Below, piece after piece: positions 1 through 9,022 of a stretch of DNA of 10,972 nt; the stretch's first letter is position 1, and each line of letters opens with the position of its first letter. A program made the translations under genes and the position numbers. The notes below the pieces were generated by a model. It was not told where the DNA came from. It was given only the letters and a program-made list of their open reading frames with translations, and did not search any database. This DNA comes from Akkermansiaceae bacterium. Its GTDB lineage: Bacteria; Verrucomicrobiota; Verrucomicrobiia; Verrucomicrobiales; Akkermansiaceae. The stretch is taken from contig JALOTR010000031.1 of the NCBI GenBank assembly GCA_025457805.1, positions 1-10,972 on the forward strand, written 5' to 3'.

Positions 1-617
1 CGATTCATGGGATCGACGCGCAGTTGATTCGACCTCACACTCACCAGCACCGGAATCGCCGGACCCGGACTCACCGGGATGAACTGCGCCTGCATCGGCA
101 AGCCAGGCGCGGGTTCCTGAAACAACGAAGCGCCCGCCGCATCGACGGCTCCCATCACCTCGTGACCGGGGGGGGAGGCGAGATTGGAAAACGCAAGCGC
201 GTCTTCCACCGTCGATGCGGCAGCGTGTCCGGTGGACAATCTAACAAGGCTTTGCGGGCCCACGAGAGGGCTCGTCAACGTGATGGGTTCCGCAGCCGGA
301 GAAACCCATTGAATCGCATTCCATGCAGCGGAAGTGGCGGCGATCGAATCGATGCTGCCGTTGCGCAAAGTGGTGAATCCCGTGATGCCCGCGATGCCGG
401 TGGCTTGTTCGCTCCATGTGATATCCGCCCCGCTTTTCAAGCCGATCCTTGCGAGCCCGGTGGCCTTGTCCACGACGACCAGATCGTCACCGGTCGAACC
501 CGCTTGAAACCGGCCCGCGCTGATGAATTCGAGCGGAGTCTCAATAACCCAATCCGGAGTGCTCGCGGCAGGCGCGATGGAACAGGCGGCTAACAGATAG
601 ATGATGGCTTGTTTCAT
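1..617 (-). CDS. Exported FG-GAP/VCBS-like propeller protein, N-terminal part
   Basis: Partial: ATG at 617 opens a frame without stops to the left edge (205 complete codons). The N-terminus MKQAIIYLLAACSIAPAAS is a signal peptide. LAAC at 9-12 matches a lipobox, but the hydrophobic stretch before it is very short, so signal-peptidase-I cleavage near APA/AAS (17-19) is at least as likely. About three propeller-type units follow: near 30-60 (FISAGRF, then GDDLVVVDKATGLARIGL, a good FG-GAP/VCBS match), near 75-105 (GITGFTTLRNGSIDSIAA) and near 121-145 (PQSLVRLSTG, TVEDALAF); the last two are degenerate. FG-GAP propellers occur in surface adhesion proteins, PQQ- or integrin-like proteins, and the N-terminal half of SpvB/TcB-like toxin subunits. 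The start lies 8 nt after the FN3 gene's stop, so it belongs to the same operon. The coding strand carries a run of eight C (168-175) inside codons 148-151. The real length and C-terminal function lie outside the window. Confidence 0.85.
   Translation of the reverse strand, partial: MKQAIIYLLAACSIAPAASTPDWVIETPLEFISAGRFQAGSTGDDLVVVDKATGLARIGLKSGADITWSEQATGIAGITGFTTLRNGSIDSIAATSAAWNAIQWVSPAAEPITLTSPLVGPQSLVRLSTGHAAASTVEDALAFSNLASPPGHEVMGAVDAAGASLFQEPAPGLPMQAQFIPVSPGPAIPVLVSVRSNQLRVDPMN
168..175 (-). repeat. Eight-base C homopolymer inside the FG-GAP gene
   Basis: The coding strand reads CCTCCCCCCCCGGT, with C8 encoding part of Ser-Pro-Pro-Gly. The frame is intact on both sides. A tract this long can slip during replication, and it is also a place where sequencing errors collect. 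Confidence 0.6.
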
Positions 618-3600
618 GGCGTGCGTCAGTTGGGTCCGTAGAATCCGGCATCAATCGTCTGGGTGATCTCCCCGTCCGCGCCGAAGCAGACGAGATAATA
701 GTGGTAGCGCGCGCCGTTGATGACTCCCTGGGTATCGAGCAGATAGAGATCGACGGCGTGTTCCGCGTCCGGTGGCGCGGTGAGGCGGAGCGCGAAGAAC
801 GGATCAATGAGGCGCGCGCCGTTGCGTCCGCCGACCGTGGTGGGGATCCATGCGATTTTTCGGACGAGAGGCGAAACCTGAATGACATCGCCGGGCACCG
901 TGGGGAAAAGCTGGTTGGCGACTTGTTGGCGATAGAGGACGACGCCCTGCATCCCACCGCTGCCATTTTGCAGAGAGCTTGGAATGTTGGCGTTCGGGTC
1001 ATGCAGTTTGAATCCCGGGCTGTCGGGAGCCGGGGCATAAACGATTTCATTGGCGATCTCCGGGTAGTCCTCGACGTTTTTGCAACGGAGGGAAACAAGC
1101 TTCACACCCACGGGGCGCTCCCCGTTCAGGTGGGCGGGCCACATCACGGGATCGAGTTCGGCCGCCGCCACTCCGTTCACAAGAGTCACTTCCGGCATCG
1201 GCCGGGGCGGCCATGCCACCTTGGGCGGATCGCCGGGGATTGTTTCTTCCCACTTGAATTCATGCAGCAGGCTCTTGGGTCCCCGTCCTTGGCCGTTGAG
1301 CATCGCCCCGCGCACCGCCTGCACAAAGACCTCGTAAACCACGCCGGCTTGCACGGTGAACTCGGCGGTAAAGGGTGGTTCCGAAGGGAAACCATTTCCC
1401 AGAGGTGGAGTGACGAAGCTGGAGGTGTTGATCATTTTCGCATAAGTCACCGCCGCGCTGCCGAGGTTGAGAAACGCCCGGTTGCCCGCATTCGCTGACT
1501 GCGAGCCCGGTCCCGGAGCCTGCTGGGTGGGGTTCGCCTTTCCATCGTCCTCCGAGCTCATGTAATGCACCTGCCGATTGGCGAGTGCTGGAGAAACGGG
1601 CGCTGCAAGCGAGAAAGCGGTCGAATTCCCGAGTTCCAGTTCACTTCGTGCCGCAGGTCCGCCTTTTGCCTTGATGGTGATGAGGAAGCGCTCGACGCCC
1701 TGCGGCGGGCACGTCCAGGTGAGTTTCATCTTCGGTTCCGCGACCGTGCCGATGGCCGATGGCGGGCTCAAGCGCGGCTTCGGAAGCGTGGGGGCCTTGC
1801 GTTCGATGCAGGGTTCCAATCGCACAAGGGCGGACGCATTGCCATCGCGATCCACTGTTTGCGCGTAATAACAAATCGTGCAATCGGTCATCGGCAGCGC
1901 CTCATCCTCGCGCCGGATGGCGTTGACCGGATTGGTATTGGCATAACTTGCGGCACCCTGCCCGACGAGCGTATAGGGGCCCTCATTGATGCGCCGGAAA
2001 ATACGATACTCCTCACTGCGGGCGGTGGTGAAGACCACGATGCCGAGTTTTCCCGCAGTGCCGCTGCCTGGCGTGTAGGCGAGATCGGAACAGGTGCCGC
2101 CGAATTCCCTCACCGCGAAAACCCGGCCGCTCAGCGCCGGTTGCGACGGGGCGGATGGAAACGCGAAATGTACCTGTGAATCCCGCACTGTGCCATGCCC
2201 GCGTGTGATCCAGTTGCTGGAAAATCCGCCCGCGTTCGACGTTTGAATCACCACTACCCGCCCATTGAGCGACGAGGGAGGCAGGGCGAACCCCATGCCC
2301 TCGGGGGTCGCCACGGCGGGTGCGCTGACCGGATCCTCTAACAATTCATCCGAAAAGACTTCGCCCGGAGCAAGATCGGCATTCGAGAGGGTCTTGGTTT
2401 GAAATGTCACCTCGCGTCGCCCCTCGGAGGTGAGGCCTTCGAGCAGTTGTTCCTTCGCATTGCTCGACATGCCGGTGTGGGTGGTGCTTTGACAAATCAC
2501 CGTGAGACTTTGTCCCGGCAGTTCGCTTGTGTGGATTTCATAATCCGCCGCCACGATATCGCCCTCGCCGCCATAGAGATGCTGGCCGAGGTCGATGACT
2601 TGCGATCCCACGCGGACTGATAGATCCACATGGGCGATGCCGGGATCGAGCCGCTGGCAGAGCAGGCGCAGGCGGATGAGCCCGTCATTCAGCGGCAGTC
2701 CGGGAGGTGTGACCGTCTGCTGGTTGCTGAAAATCACCGATGCCCGCCCGCAGTTGGCTTGGACGAATCCGCTCGGTGCCTCCGGTCCTTCGCGCTGGCG
2801 CTTGGCAATCGTGACGGGCGCGGCGAAGTCGGATCTGATCGGGCCGAGCGGGCACATGTGAACCGCGCGCACCGAATACCACAGGGTTTCTCCAAAGCCC
2901 TTGGCGGCGGTCTCCGGGGAATCGTCCAACCAAGCCATCACGGCGCCGTCCGTCTCATGGAGCTGGGTAGCAAGGACATGATTGAGTTCGAGAGCCTGTT
3001 TCCCTGCGACGGATTGAAGGGCGGTCAAATCAGCGCCACGATAGATCTCATAATACGTGGTAACATCGCGGGCGGTGTTGGTATTGGCCTTCCATAGGAA
3101 CTGGATCGTCTGCTGGCCGGTGGCGGCACCTGCATCCGGCGACCAGTGGTTTTCCACGCGCAGGTTCGATGGCACCGGCGGTGGCAGGGTGCGGCAGACG
3201 ATGCCATGACCCGGCGGGGAGGGCGGACCATCCCGGCCGAGGATATCGCGGGTGGTGATGAAGTAGGTGTATTGCTCGTCTTCCACAAACGGCTCATCCA
3301 CCGGCTGCCCGGCTTCATTGGTACGGAAACGGTTTCCATCGTCGGTGATGAAATGGGTGGTTTCATCACCTGCCACATCAGCCGCTTGCGCCAGCGACAA
3401 AACCTTGTCAGGGATCACCGCCCGCTCGGCGGCGCGTTTTGCATCGCCCGATGCCAACCATGACTTGAGCTGGGGCAGACTGGGCGGAGCGGCATCGACG
3501 CCATTCGCAATCGCGAAATCCTTGCTGACACGCCACACATTGAAACCGGCGCTCAGGGGAGACTGGCGGCGCAAGTTTTCATCCTGACCCCAGCGGAGTT

Positions 3601-6600
3601 TGATGTTCAAATCGCCTTTGGGCGTGAGGTCCGGCACTTGCACGGGAGGCCCCGGTGGCGGGAGGACCACGGGTTGCCCTGCCGTCAGGGTAAGGCGTGC
3701 GACCACACCGCCGTCGCCTGCGGTGCTCCATTCACGCACTTCGATCGTCACCGGTTGGCCGATGGCAGCGGTGAGCGGACCAGCCCATGCCTCGCCCAGT
3801 GCCATTCGGACGCTGGGGTGATTCATGCCCAGCAGTCGCATCGAGGAAGCGGTTTCCGCGTCTCCGGTGGCACGGTTCAGCAGACTGCTCAGCATCTCAG
3901 CCAGGGGCGGCTTGGGCGGAGCGGGAAGCGGACTGGATAACTGGTTGCCGCTTTCACCCCGGGTACGATAGATGTCGTAGAGCACCTCATCGAGTTCCAC
4001 GAGGTCCTCACCCATCTTCGCGCCGCGCTCGATGAACACGGACAATAGACTGGCTTCCAGTTCCGGTGAAACCACACCCTGCCGCGTGAAGGTCCCAGGG
4101 TCCGCAGGCAAGCCGTTTTTAAGATAGACCGCCAGGGCCCGACCACGAAGCACACCGTTGTTTTCCGGCGTGAAAGCCACATAGGCCCATGGCCTGCCAG
4201 CCGCGTCCGTGGTGGTGGTGGCGGCACTGAAAATGGTGTCGGGAATCGCCTGCGCCCCCAGCGGGCCAAGGCAGACGAGATGCAACAACAGGAGAAGAGA
4301 TGGAATGCGTTTCATGACAATCAGAAATCAATCCCGAGGGATGCTTTGGGGTAAGAGATCGTCCAAGTCAGCCCAATGCTGCGGCTGATATCGACACAGA
4401 GCGGACAGTAGCCGAAGCGGAGTTCGAATTCGCCTTCACCTCGAAGGACATAGGAGCCTCCGATGAGTCTGGTCGCAATGCTCTTGGCGAGACCGATGAT
4501 GCCGTCCTTTGGCAGCTTGCCGATGAAAGGAAACTCGACTGGCGGAATGTTCACCGCCAATGCTCCGAGGATGCTCATCGTGCCGCGTGCCCTCAGCGCG
4601 CAGAGGACGACACCTTCAACACCATACAACTGTTTGCAGCCAACGAACACCGCATCCTCGGCACTGCCTTCCCGTTTTCCGATGAAGGCGAAGAAGCCGG
4701 ATCCCGCGCCTGCTTTCAGGGTAAGCATGCAGGTGGATGGGATGCCGAACACTTCATTGAGCGGAAACCATGCCTCACCGTAGAAGTAAACGCCGGTGAT
4801 GGGTTCCATCCGGTTCACTCGCGACTCTGTTAGAGCGAGTTCGATGAACGGATCGATCATTTTCAAGACCTCGTCGTCACAGGTCCTTCCGAGGAACACG
4901 CCGACCGCCGATTCATACCCTCCGTAGAGCCCGCGCGCCTTGCCGCCGATGTAGGCCCAGACTTTCGGTGAGACCGTGTCACCATTGGTGCCGAAGCCCG
5001 CCATCAAGCGCATTTCCCGAACTGTCACAGGCCCCACCGAAACCTCGCCATTGAATGCGAAGTAGCCATCGAAGCCCATGGGAGTCCCACCGATCAACGC
5101 GAATTGAGCCCCGACTTCCAGTGTGGTGCCGGGCGCGCTGATCCAATCGCACTGCGCCCGCGCCGTCACGGTGACGATGGATGCCGTGGTCCCTTCCGCG
5201 ACACGGCATCCGGACTTCGGTGTGTTCGCATCCATCTCCATGATGCGGAGATGGGCCTGGACCTGGAGTGAGTCAGGCAGGTTGAACTCGAACCTACCAT
5301 TGATATCCAGCAGGCGGAGCGACTCGTCATTGATGCGGGCATATCCCTCAATGTTGATGCCGACCAATTTGCCACTGCCGCCACTTTCGGGACCCATCTG
5401 GCCGAGCGCCGGAGATCTCACATCCGGTCCTAACACATTTTCGGCGACTTCCCGCTTGATGACCGCCCGCATGAGATGGTTGACCTGACCGAACACATCA
5501 TCGAGAGCCGCGCGGAAGACCTCGTTGGTATCCTGCACATGCTGGCGCACGATGTATTGAAACTTTGGAACCGCGGCAGAGGCCATCACGCGCTCGCTGA
5601 TCAGTCGGCGGATGCGGTCACGCTTGTTGTTTTCGTCGAGCAGTTGCCACTCGTTGCGGCTGATCAGTGCTTCAATATCCGCCACGGCGAGCGAGGCGGC
5701 GTTATCGAGGGCTGTCTCGTTCTGGGGAAAAACGGCGGCCACCTGAGTAAGCACCTTCTCTTCCGCCGCTCCGAGAACGGCATTCGCGCGGGCCAGCGCT
5801 TCCCGCGCCTGTTGCAGGTCCGGTTCGATCTCCGGCATCACTTGCGCCAGTGCGGAATTAATGGTGAATTCGCTGAGGCTCGCCACGTCGCTGATGGGGG
5901 AACCTTGCAACAACTGCTTCACCATTTTTCCCACATTCGGTCTTCCGCCGCTGGTGCCGACCACTTCAAGCGCACCGCTGATGGCGGAGCGTCCGCTTTG
6001 GATGCGTGTGCTGATTTCGTCATCCAAATTCAATCCCGCCAGGTTGTTTTGCAGACTGGCAAGCTGGCTTGCGGGACTGCTTCCGTTGATCACTGCGGAT
6101 GCGATCGGGTCGGCTGCGTTGTTCAGCGGAAGTTTCCACACCTCGTTCACGCGTTCGCTGAGCAAACCATCCAATTGACTAATGCCGTTTCCGATCTGGT
6201 TGCGGAGGTCCACGCCCAATGCTCCCGACAAGGCATCCGCCACTTGATTGCTAATGCCCTCCTTCACGGCGGCTGTTAGAGATGCGGTATTGACCCGTGG
6301 GATGTCTAGTTCCAGACCGAAGCTCAGCTCCGCAGTGCTCGGTGTGAGCGAGCGGACTTGGCGGTGGACGTTGCCAAGAACCAAAAGATCGTCGATTTCC
6401 GGTTCGCTGGTTGTGAAGCGGCGCTGAGTTTCCTCCCACTGCAGCGGGAAATCGAAATCCACCACGCCGAGCCAGCGTTTCTGCGCACGGGCGTTGTATA
6501 GTTCGGTTGCGGGCGAGCGGTATTCGGTCACCGTCATGCCGTCGGGAAAGGCGAGGTGGTCCTCATCGAACCATTTGTGGGTGAAGTAGGATTTCCCGGA

Positions 6601-9022
6601 TCCATCCTGCCAGCCGTGCACATTCGGATGGGCCGGATCGGACGGCCAACCACCCATCACATGCAAGGCGGAGGCCGTGGTGGCGGTGGAGGACGCGCTG
6701 ACATGAAACTGCACTTTCATGTCCTCGAACCATGGCACGTTGATGGTCGCCGGGAAGGTGAGGAATCCATTGGCGGGGCGAGAATGGTTGATCGCAGTGG
6801 TGGGTGCCGGGTTGTTCAGATAGGCGGAACCCGTGACGGTGACCTCCCAGGGAACCCCGCCCGCGCCGAGAACCTGGATGCTCGGAGGCAGGGTGAAACG
6901 ACTGTCCACATCCAATTGATCGGCTTTGGTGATCAAGTTGCCATTGGCCCCCTTGAATCCGAGGGTGGCATGAAGTTTCTGCGGAGTGATGCTGGGGAAA
7001 CGCGTTTGTGCTCCGACGCGAAGGAAACCGGTCGTTACACTGCGGCAGCCGCCGACGGTGGTAGGCTGGGCAAACTCGATGCTCAGCGGAGTGAAGTCCG
7101 TGCCCCAATAGGCGAGCGATTTGGTTTCACCCTCGGTGGCCAGGTTCATCTTCCCGGGCTGTCCCTGGCAGAGGAATTTCAGCTCCTTGAAATCGAGATC
7201 GAATCCCGGGAATGAAGCAACCGGGCTTTTCACATGAAGCGAGCCACCGGTTTTTGATTCGACATTCTCCCCATCGAGGAAGGCGAGACGCAGCCCGTCA
7301 AAGACAACATCGAATTCATACATCACGTGGTTGCCGGGAAAGGCCTGCGCCTCATGGATGCCGGTCACCCCGCCCGCACGGATATAATATTTGCTGCGGG
7401 CATTGAGATCATAGTCCGGTGTGCTGATGCCGGCGAGCACGCTGCGGCCGGCCTTCGATCCCGGCGCGCCCGCCCTCAGGTTCAGTCCGGCATAGTCGGC
7501 GAATCCATCGCGATAACCCGCCGTGAGCGGGCGCTCGTAGCTGCCATCGTTCATCACGCCGCTGAGGAGCAGCGATTGCGGGCGTTGGACTTCGGAAACG
7601 GGCATGGTCGCCGAGCCCGGCAGGAAGAAGCCCGGAGCGTGAAAAGTCCCGGCGCTCCACTGGCTCGTCTGGTGGGCATAGGGCGATCCACCTTCCGGCG
7701 GTGAGACGCCACCCACCAACTCAGTCGTGCCCCAACGCAAGCGCTCGGGGGTGATGGCTCCTTGCGCGCGAAGTCCGCCGTCGGGTGTGATGTGGAGCTT
7801 GTCATCCGCGGGCGTGAAAACCATCTGTCCCGGCCCGGAGGTGCCACCGCACCCGCCGCTGCGGCAATCGCGCTTGTAGCCGACCGTGATGGGAGTGGTG
7901 GTTTCGATGTAGTTTGGCCCGGTGATTTCGTTCGCAACGACGGTAAAGCGACCTTGTGACCAGGTGACGGAGACGCCTTGCGGGAAGTGGGTTTCCATCT
8001 GACCCGCGCCGAGATCGAACTGGACTGTTAGAAGCGCCTCTCCTTGGGAACCGGTGGCGATGGTGACCGGAGTGGTGCTGGTGATGTTTTCGAGAAACGC
8101 ATCATTGCCCGGGCGGTTCGCCGCAGTGGGATCGGCGAGCAGCGGCGCGAGATTGGAGAGTTTTTCTTCCATGAACTGCCGTGTGAGCACCGGACCGGCA
8201 GGGTCGGCGGGATCGCTGGTCGCGGTTTGGGAGAACTCGAAGGATCCCGCCGCCACGTTCCAGGTGATTTCCGAAGTACGGAAACGGATCGGCAGGCGGT
8301 CGCAGAATGCATAAAAGTATTGCCCGGCCGGGGCATTCACCGTTTTCGATGGGAAGGGCAGCGTGAAGTCATGGTTCAATGCCACCGGGCCCAGATCCAA
8401 TCCCGCCTGATGCCGCAGTGAACTCTGGCTGGTGGAGATGCCGAAACCCGAGGGAAAAATGACACCTCCGTTCTCTAACAATGCACCGGAGGAATCCATC
8501 CGGATCACGCCCCGGATGAAACGCAGGCCACCGAGCGTGACGATGTCGGACGCCGTCGTTTCCAAGGACTGGGTTCCGCCTGTGACGGTCGCGTCACCGC
8601 TCGCGGGATCGTAAGTCACATCCAGCAAGGCGCCGTTTCCATAACGACGGCCCGGAGCGGCCGGGGCGGAACCCTCCGCGACCGCGAGTTGTGTGGAATA
8701 GAGATCCGGAGCAGTGAACGCCATCGGTGGCGACGGATCATTCGCGAGTTGAGTGAAGACCGTTTCCACACCCCCGAACCAGAGTTTCCCACTCAACACA
8801 AGGAAGCGCCGGGCGCTCGTTGTCTTCAGCGCCGGAACGGCCGGCACCGGCGTGTTATCGGGCTCCAGCGTGGAAACCGTCACCTCCAACTGATAGTCCG
8901 CCATCGGATCGAGCGCCACGCCCGCCGCTGGAGCGAGGGAAATCTCCTGCGTCCACACATCGGTCACCGGATCAGGTGGACTGCCTGCCGTGCGGGCAAG
9001 CATCGGCCGCGTGACTGTTAGA
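240..9022. repeat. Dispersed heptamer TGTTAGA / TCTAACA (seven copies plus two hexamers)
   Basis: Exact TGTTAGA on the plus strand: 4828-4834, 6274-6280, 8026-8032, 9016-9022. Exact TCTAACA on the plus strand (motif on minus): 240-246, 2337-2343, 8474-8480. Hexamer only (CTAACA on plus): 590-595 and 5430-5435. All seven full copies are preceded by C or T, giving YTGTTAGA. The motif is read in three codon phases: CTA ACA (Leu-Thr, four times), TTG TTA GAG or x-TTA-G (Leu), and GTT AGA (Val-Arg). It is therefore not explained by one favoured codon pair. By eye, only two other CTAA and no other TTAG occur in the window. Spacing runs from about 0.35 to 2.5 kb. Function is unknown. Confidence 0.6.
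626..4315 (-). CDS. Exported multidomain protein with fibronectin-III-like modules
   Basis: Residues 1-23 (MKR, a run of Leu, cleavage after AQA) are a clear Sec signal peptide; no lipobox fits its Cys15. Residues about 24-220 form an N-terminal domain I do not recognise (TPENNGVLRGRALAVYLKNG), which ends in a Pro-rich linker. After that, fibronectin-III-like modules can be picked out by strand signatures: near 225-270 (LRWGQDE, FNVWRVSK), 375-500 (IQFLWKANTN, YYEIYRGADL), 506 onward (PEAPSGFVQANCG), 768-835 (EYRIFRRINEGPYTLVG, YAQTVDRDGNAS), 840-1020 (MKLTWTCPP, YEVFVQAVRG) and the C-terminus (GARYHYYLVCFGADGEI). FN3 modules in bacterial exoproteins usually act as spacers or bind glycans or proteins. 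About a dozen Cys suggest disulfides after export. No catalytic motif is visible. It starts 5 nt after the giant gene and stops 8 nt before the FG-GAP gene, with no good Shine-Dalgarno site, so translation is probably coupled. It is likely a periplasmic or surface partner of its neighbours; the FN3 call is by eye and moderate. Confidence 0.92.
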   Translation of the reverse strand: MKRIPSLLLLLHLVCLGPLGAQAIPDTIFSAATTTTDAAGRPWAYVAFTPENNGVLRGRALAVYLKNGLPADPGTFTRQGVVSPELEASLLSVFIERGAKMGEDLVELDEVLYDIYRTRGESGNQLSSPLPAPPKPPLAEMLSSLLNRATGDAETASSMRLLGMNHPSVRMALGEAWAGPLTAAIGQPVTIEVREWSTAGDGGVVARLTLTAGQPVVLPPPGPPVQVPDLTPKGDLNIKLRWGQDENLRRQSPLSAGFNVWRVSKDFAIANGVDAAPPSLPQLKSWLASGDAKRAAERAVIPDKVLSLAQAADVAGDETTHFITDDGNRFRTNEAGQPVDEPFVEDEQYTYFITTRDILGRDGPPSPPGHGIVCRTLPPPVPSNLRVENHWSPDAGAATGQQTIQFLWKANTNTARDVTTYYEIYRGADLTALQSVAGKQALELNHVLATQLHETDGAVMAWLDDSPETAAKGFGETLWYSVRAVHMCPLGPIRSDFAAPVTIAKRQREGPEAPSGFVQANCGRASVIFSNQQTVTPPGLPLNDGLIRLRLLCQRLDPGIAHVDLSVRVGSQVIDLGQHLYGGEGDIVAADYEIHTSELPGQSLTVICQSTTHTGMSSNAKEQLLEGLTSEGRREVTFQTKTLSNADLAPGEVFSDELLEDPVSAPAVATPEGMGFALPPSSLNGRVVVIQTSNAGGFSSNWITRGHGTVRDSQVHFAFPSAPSQPALSGRVFAVREFGGTCSDLAYTPGSGTAGKLGIVVFTTARSEEYRIFRRINEGPYTLVGQGAASYANTNPVNAIRREDEALPMTDCTICYYAQTVDRDGNASALVRLEPCIERKAPTLPKPRLSPPSAIGTVAEPKMKLTWTCPPQGVERFLITIKAKGGPAARSELELGNSTAFSLAAPVSPALANRQVHYMSSEDDGKANPTQQAPGPGSQSANAGNRAFLNLGSAAVTYAKMINTSSFVTPPLGNGFPSEPPFTAEFTVQAGVVYEVFVQAVRGAMLNGQGRGPKSLLHEFKWEETIPGDPPKVAWPPRPMPEVTLVNGVAAAELDPVMWPAHLNGERPVGVKLVSLRCKNVEDYPEIANEIVYAPAPDSPGFKLHDPNANIPSSLQNGSGGMQGVVLYRQQVANQLFPTVPGDVIQVSPLVRKIAWIPTTVGGRNGARLIDPFFALRLTAPPDAEHAVDLYLLDTQGVINGARYHYYLVCFGADGEITQTIDAGFYGPN

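Noticed and set aside
582..617. Lipoprotein signal (LAAC) on the FG-GAP protein
   Set aside because: The motif fits, but Cys12 leaves an unusually short hydrophobic core, and a normal APA/AAS cleavage site lies just after it. I keep this as an open alternative rather than a call.
701..1498. 265-codon open frame on the plus strand
   Set aside because: It is antisense to the C-terminal part of the FN3-rich gene, with an Arg/His/Gly-rich product and no independent support.
4209..4220. Four GTG triplets as a microsatellite
   Set aside because: Four in-frame copies encoding Thr-Thr-Thr-Thr just after a signal peptide are short and frame-neutral, so there is no sign of a switch.
5476..6279. 267-codon open frame on the plus strand
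   Set aside because: It is antisense to the helical block of the 1815-residue gene. The composition is that of a shadow frame and there is no ribosome site or recognisable motif.
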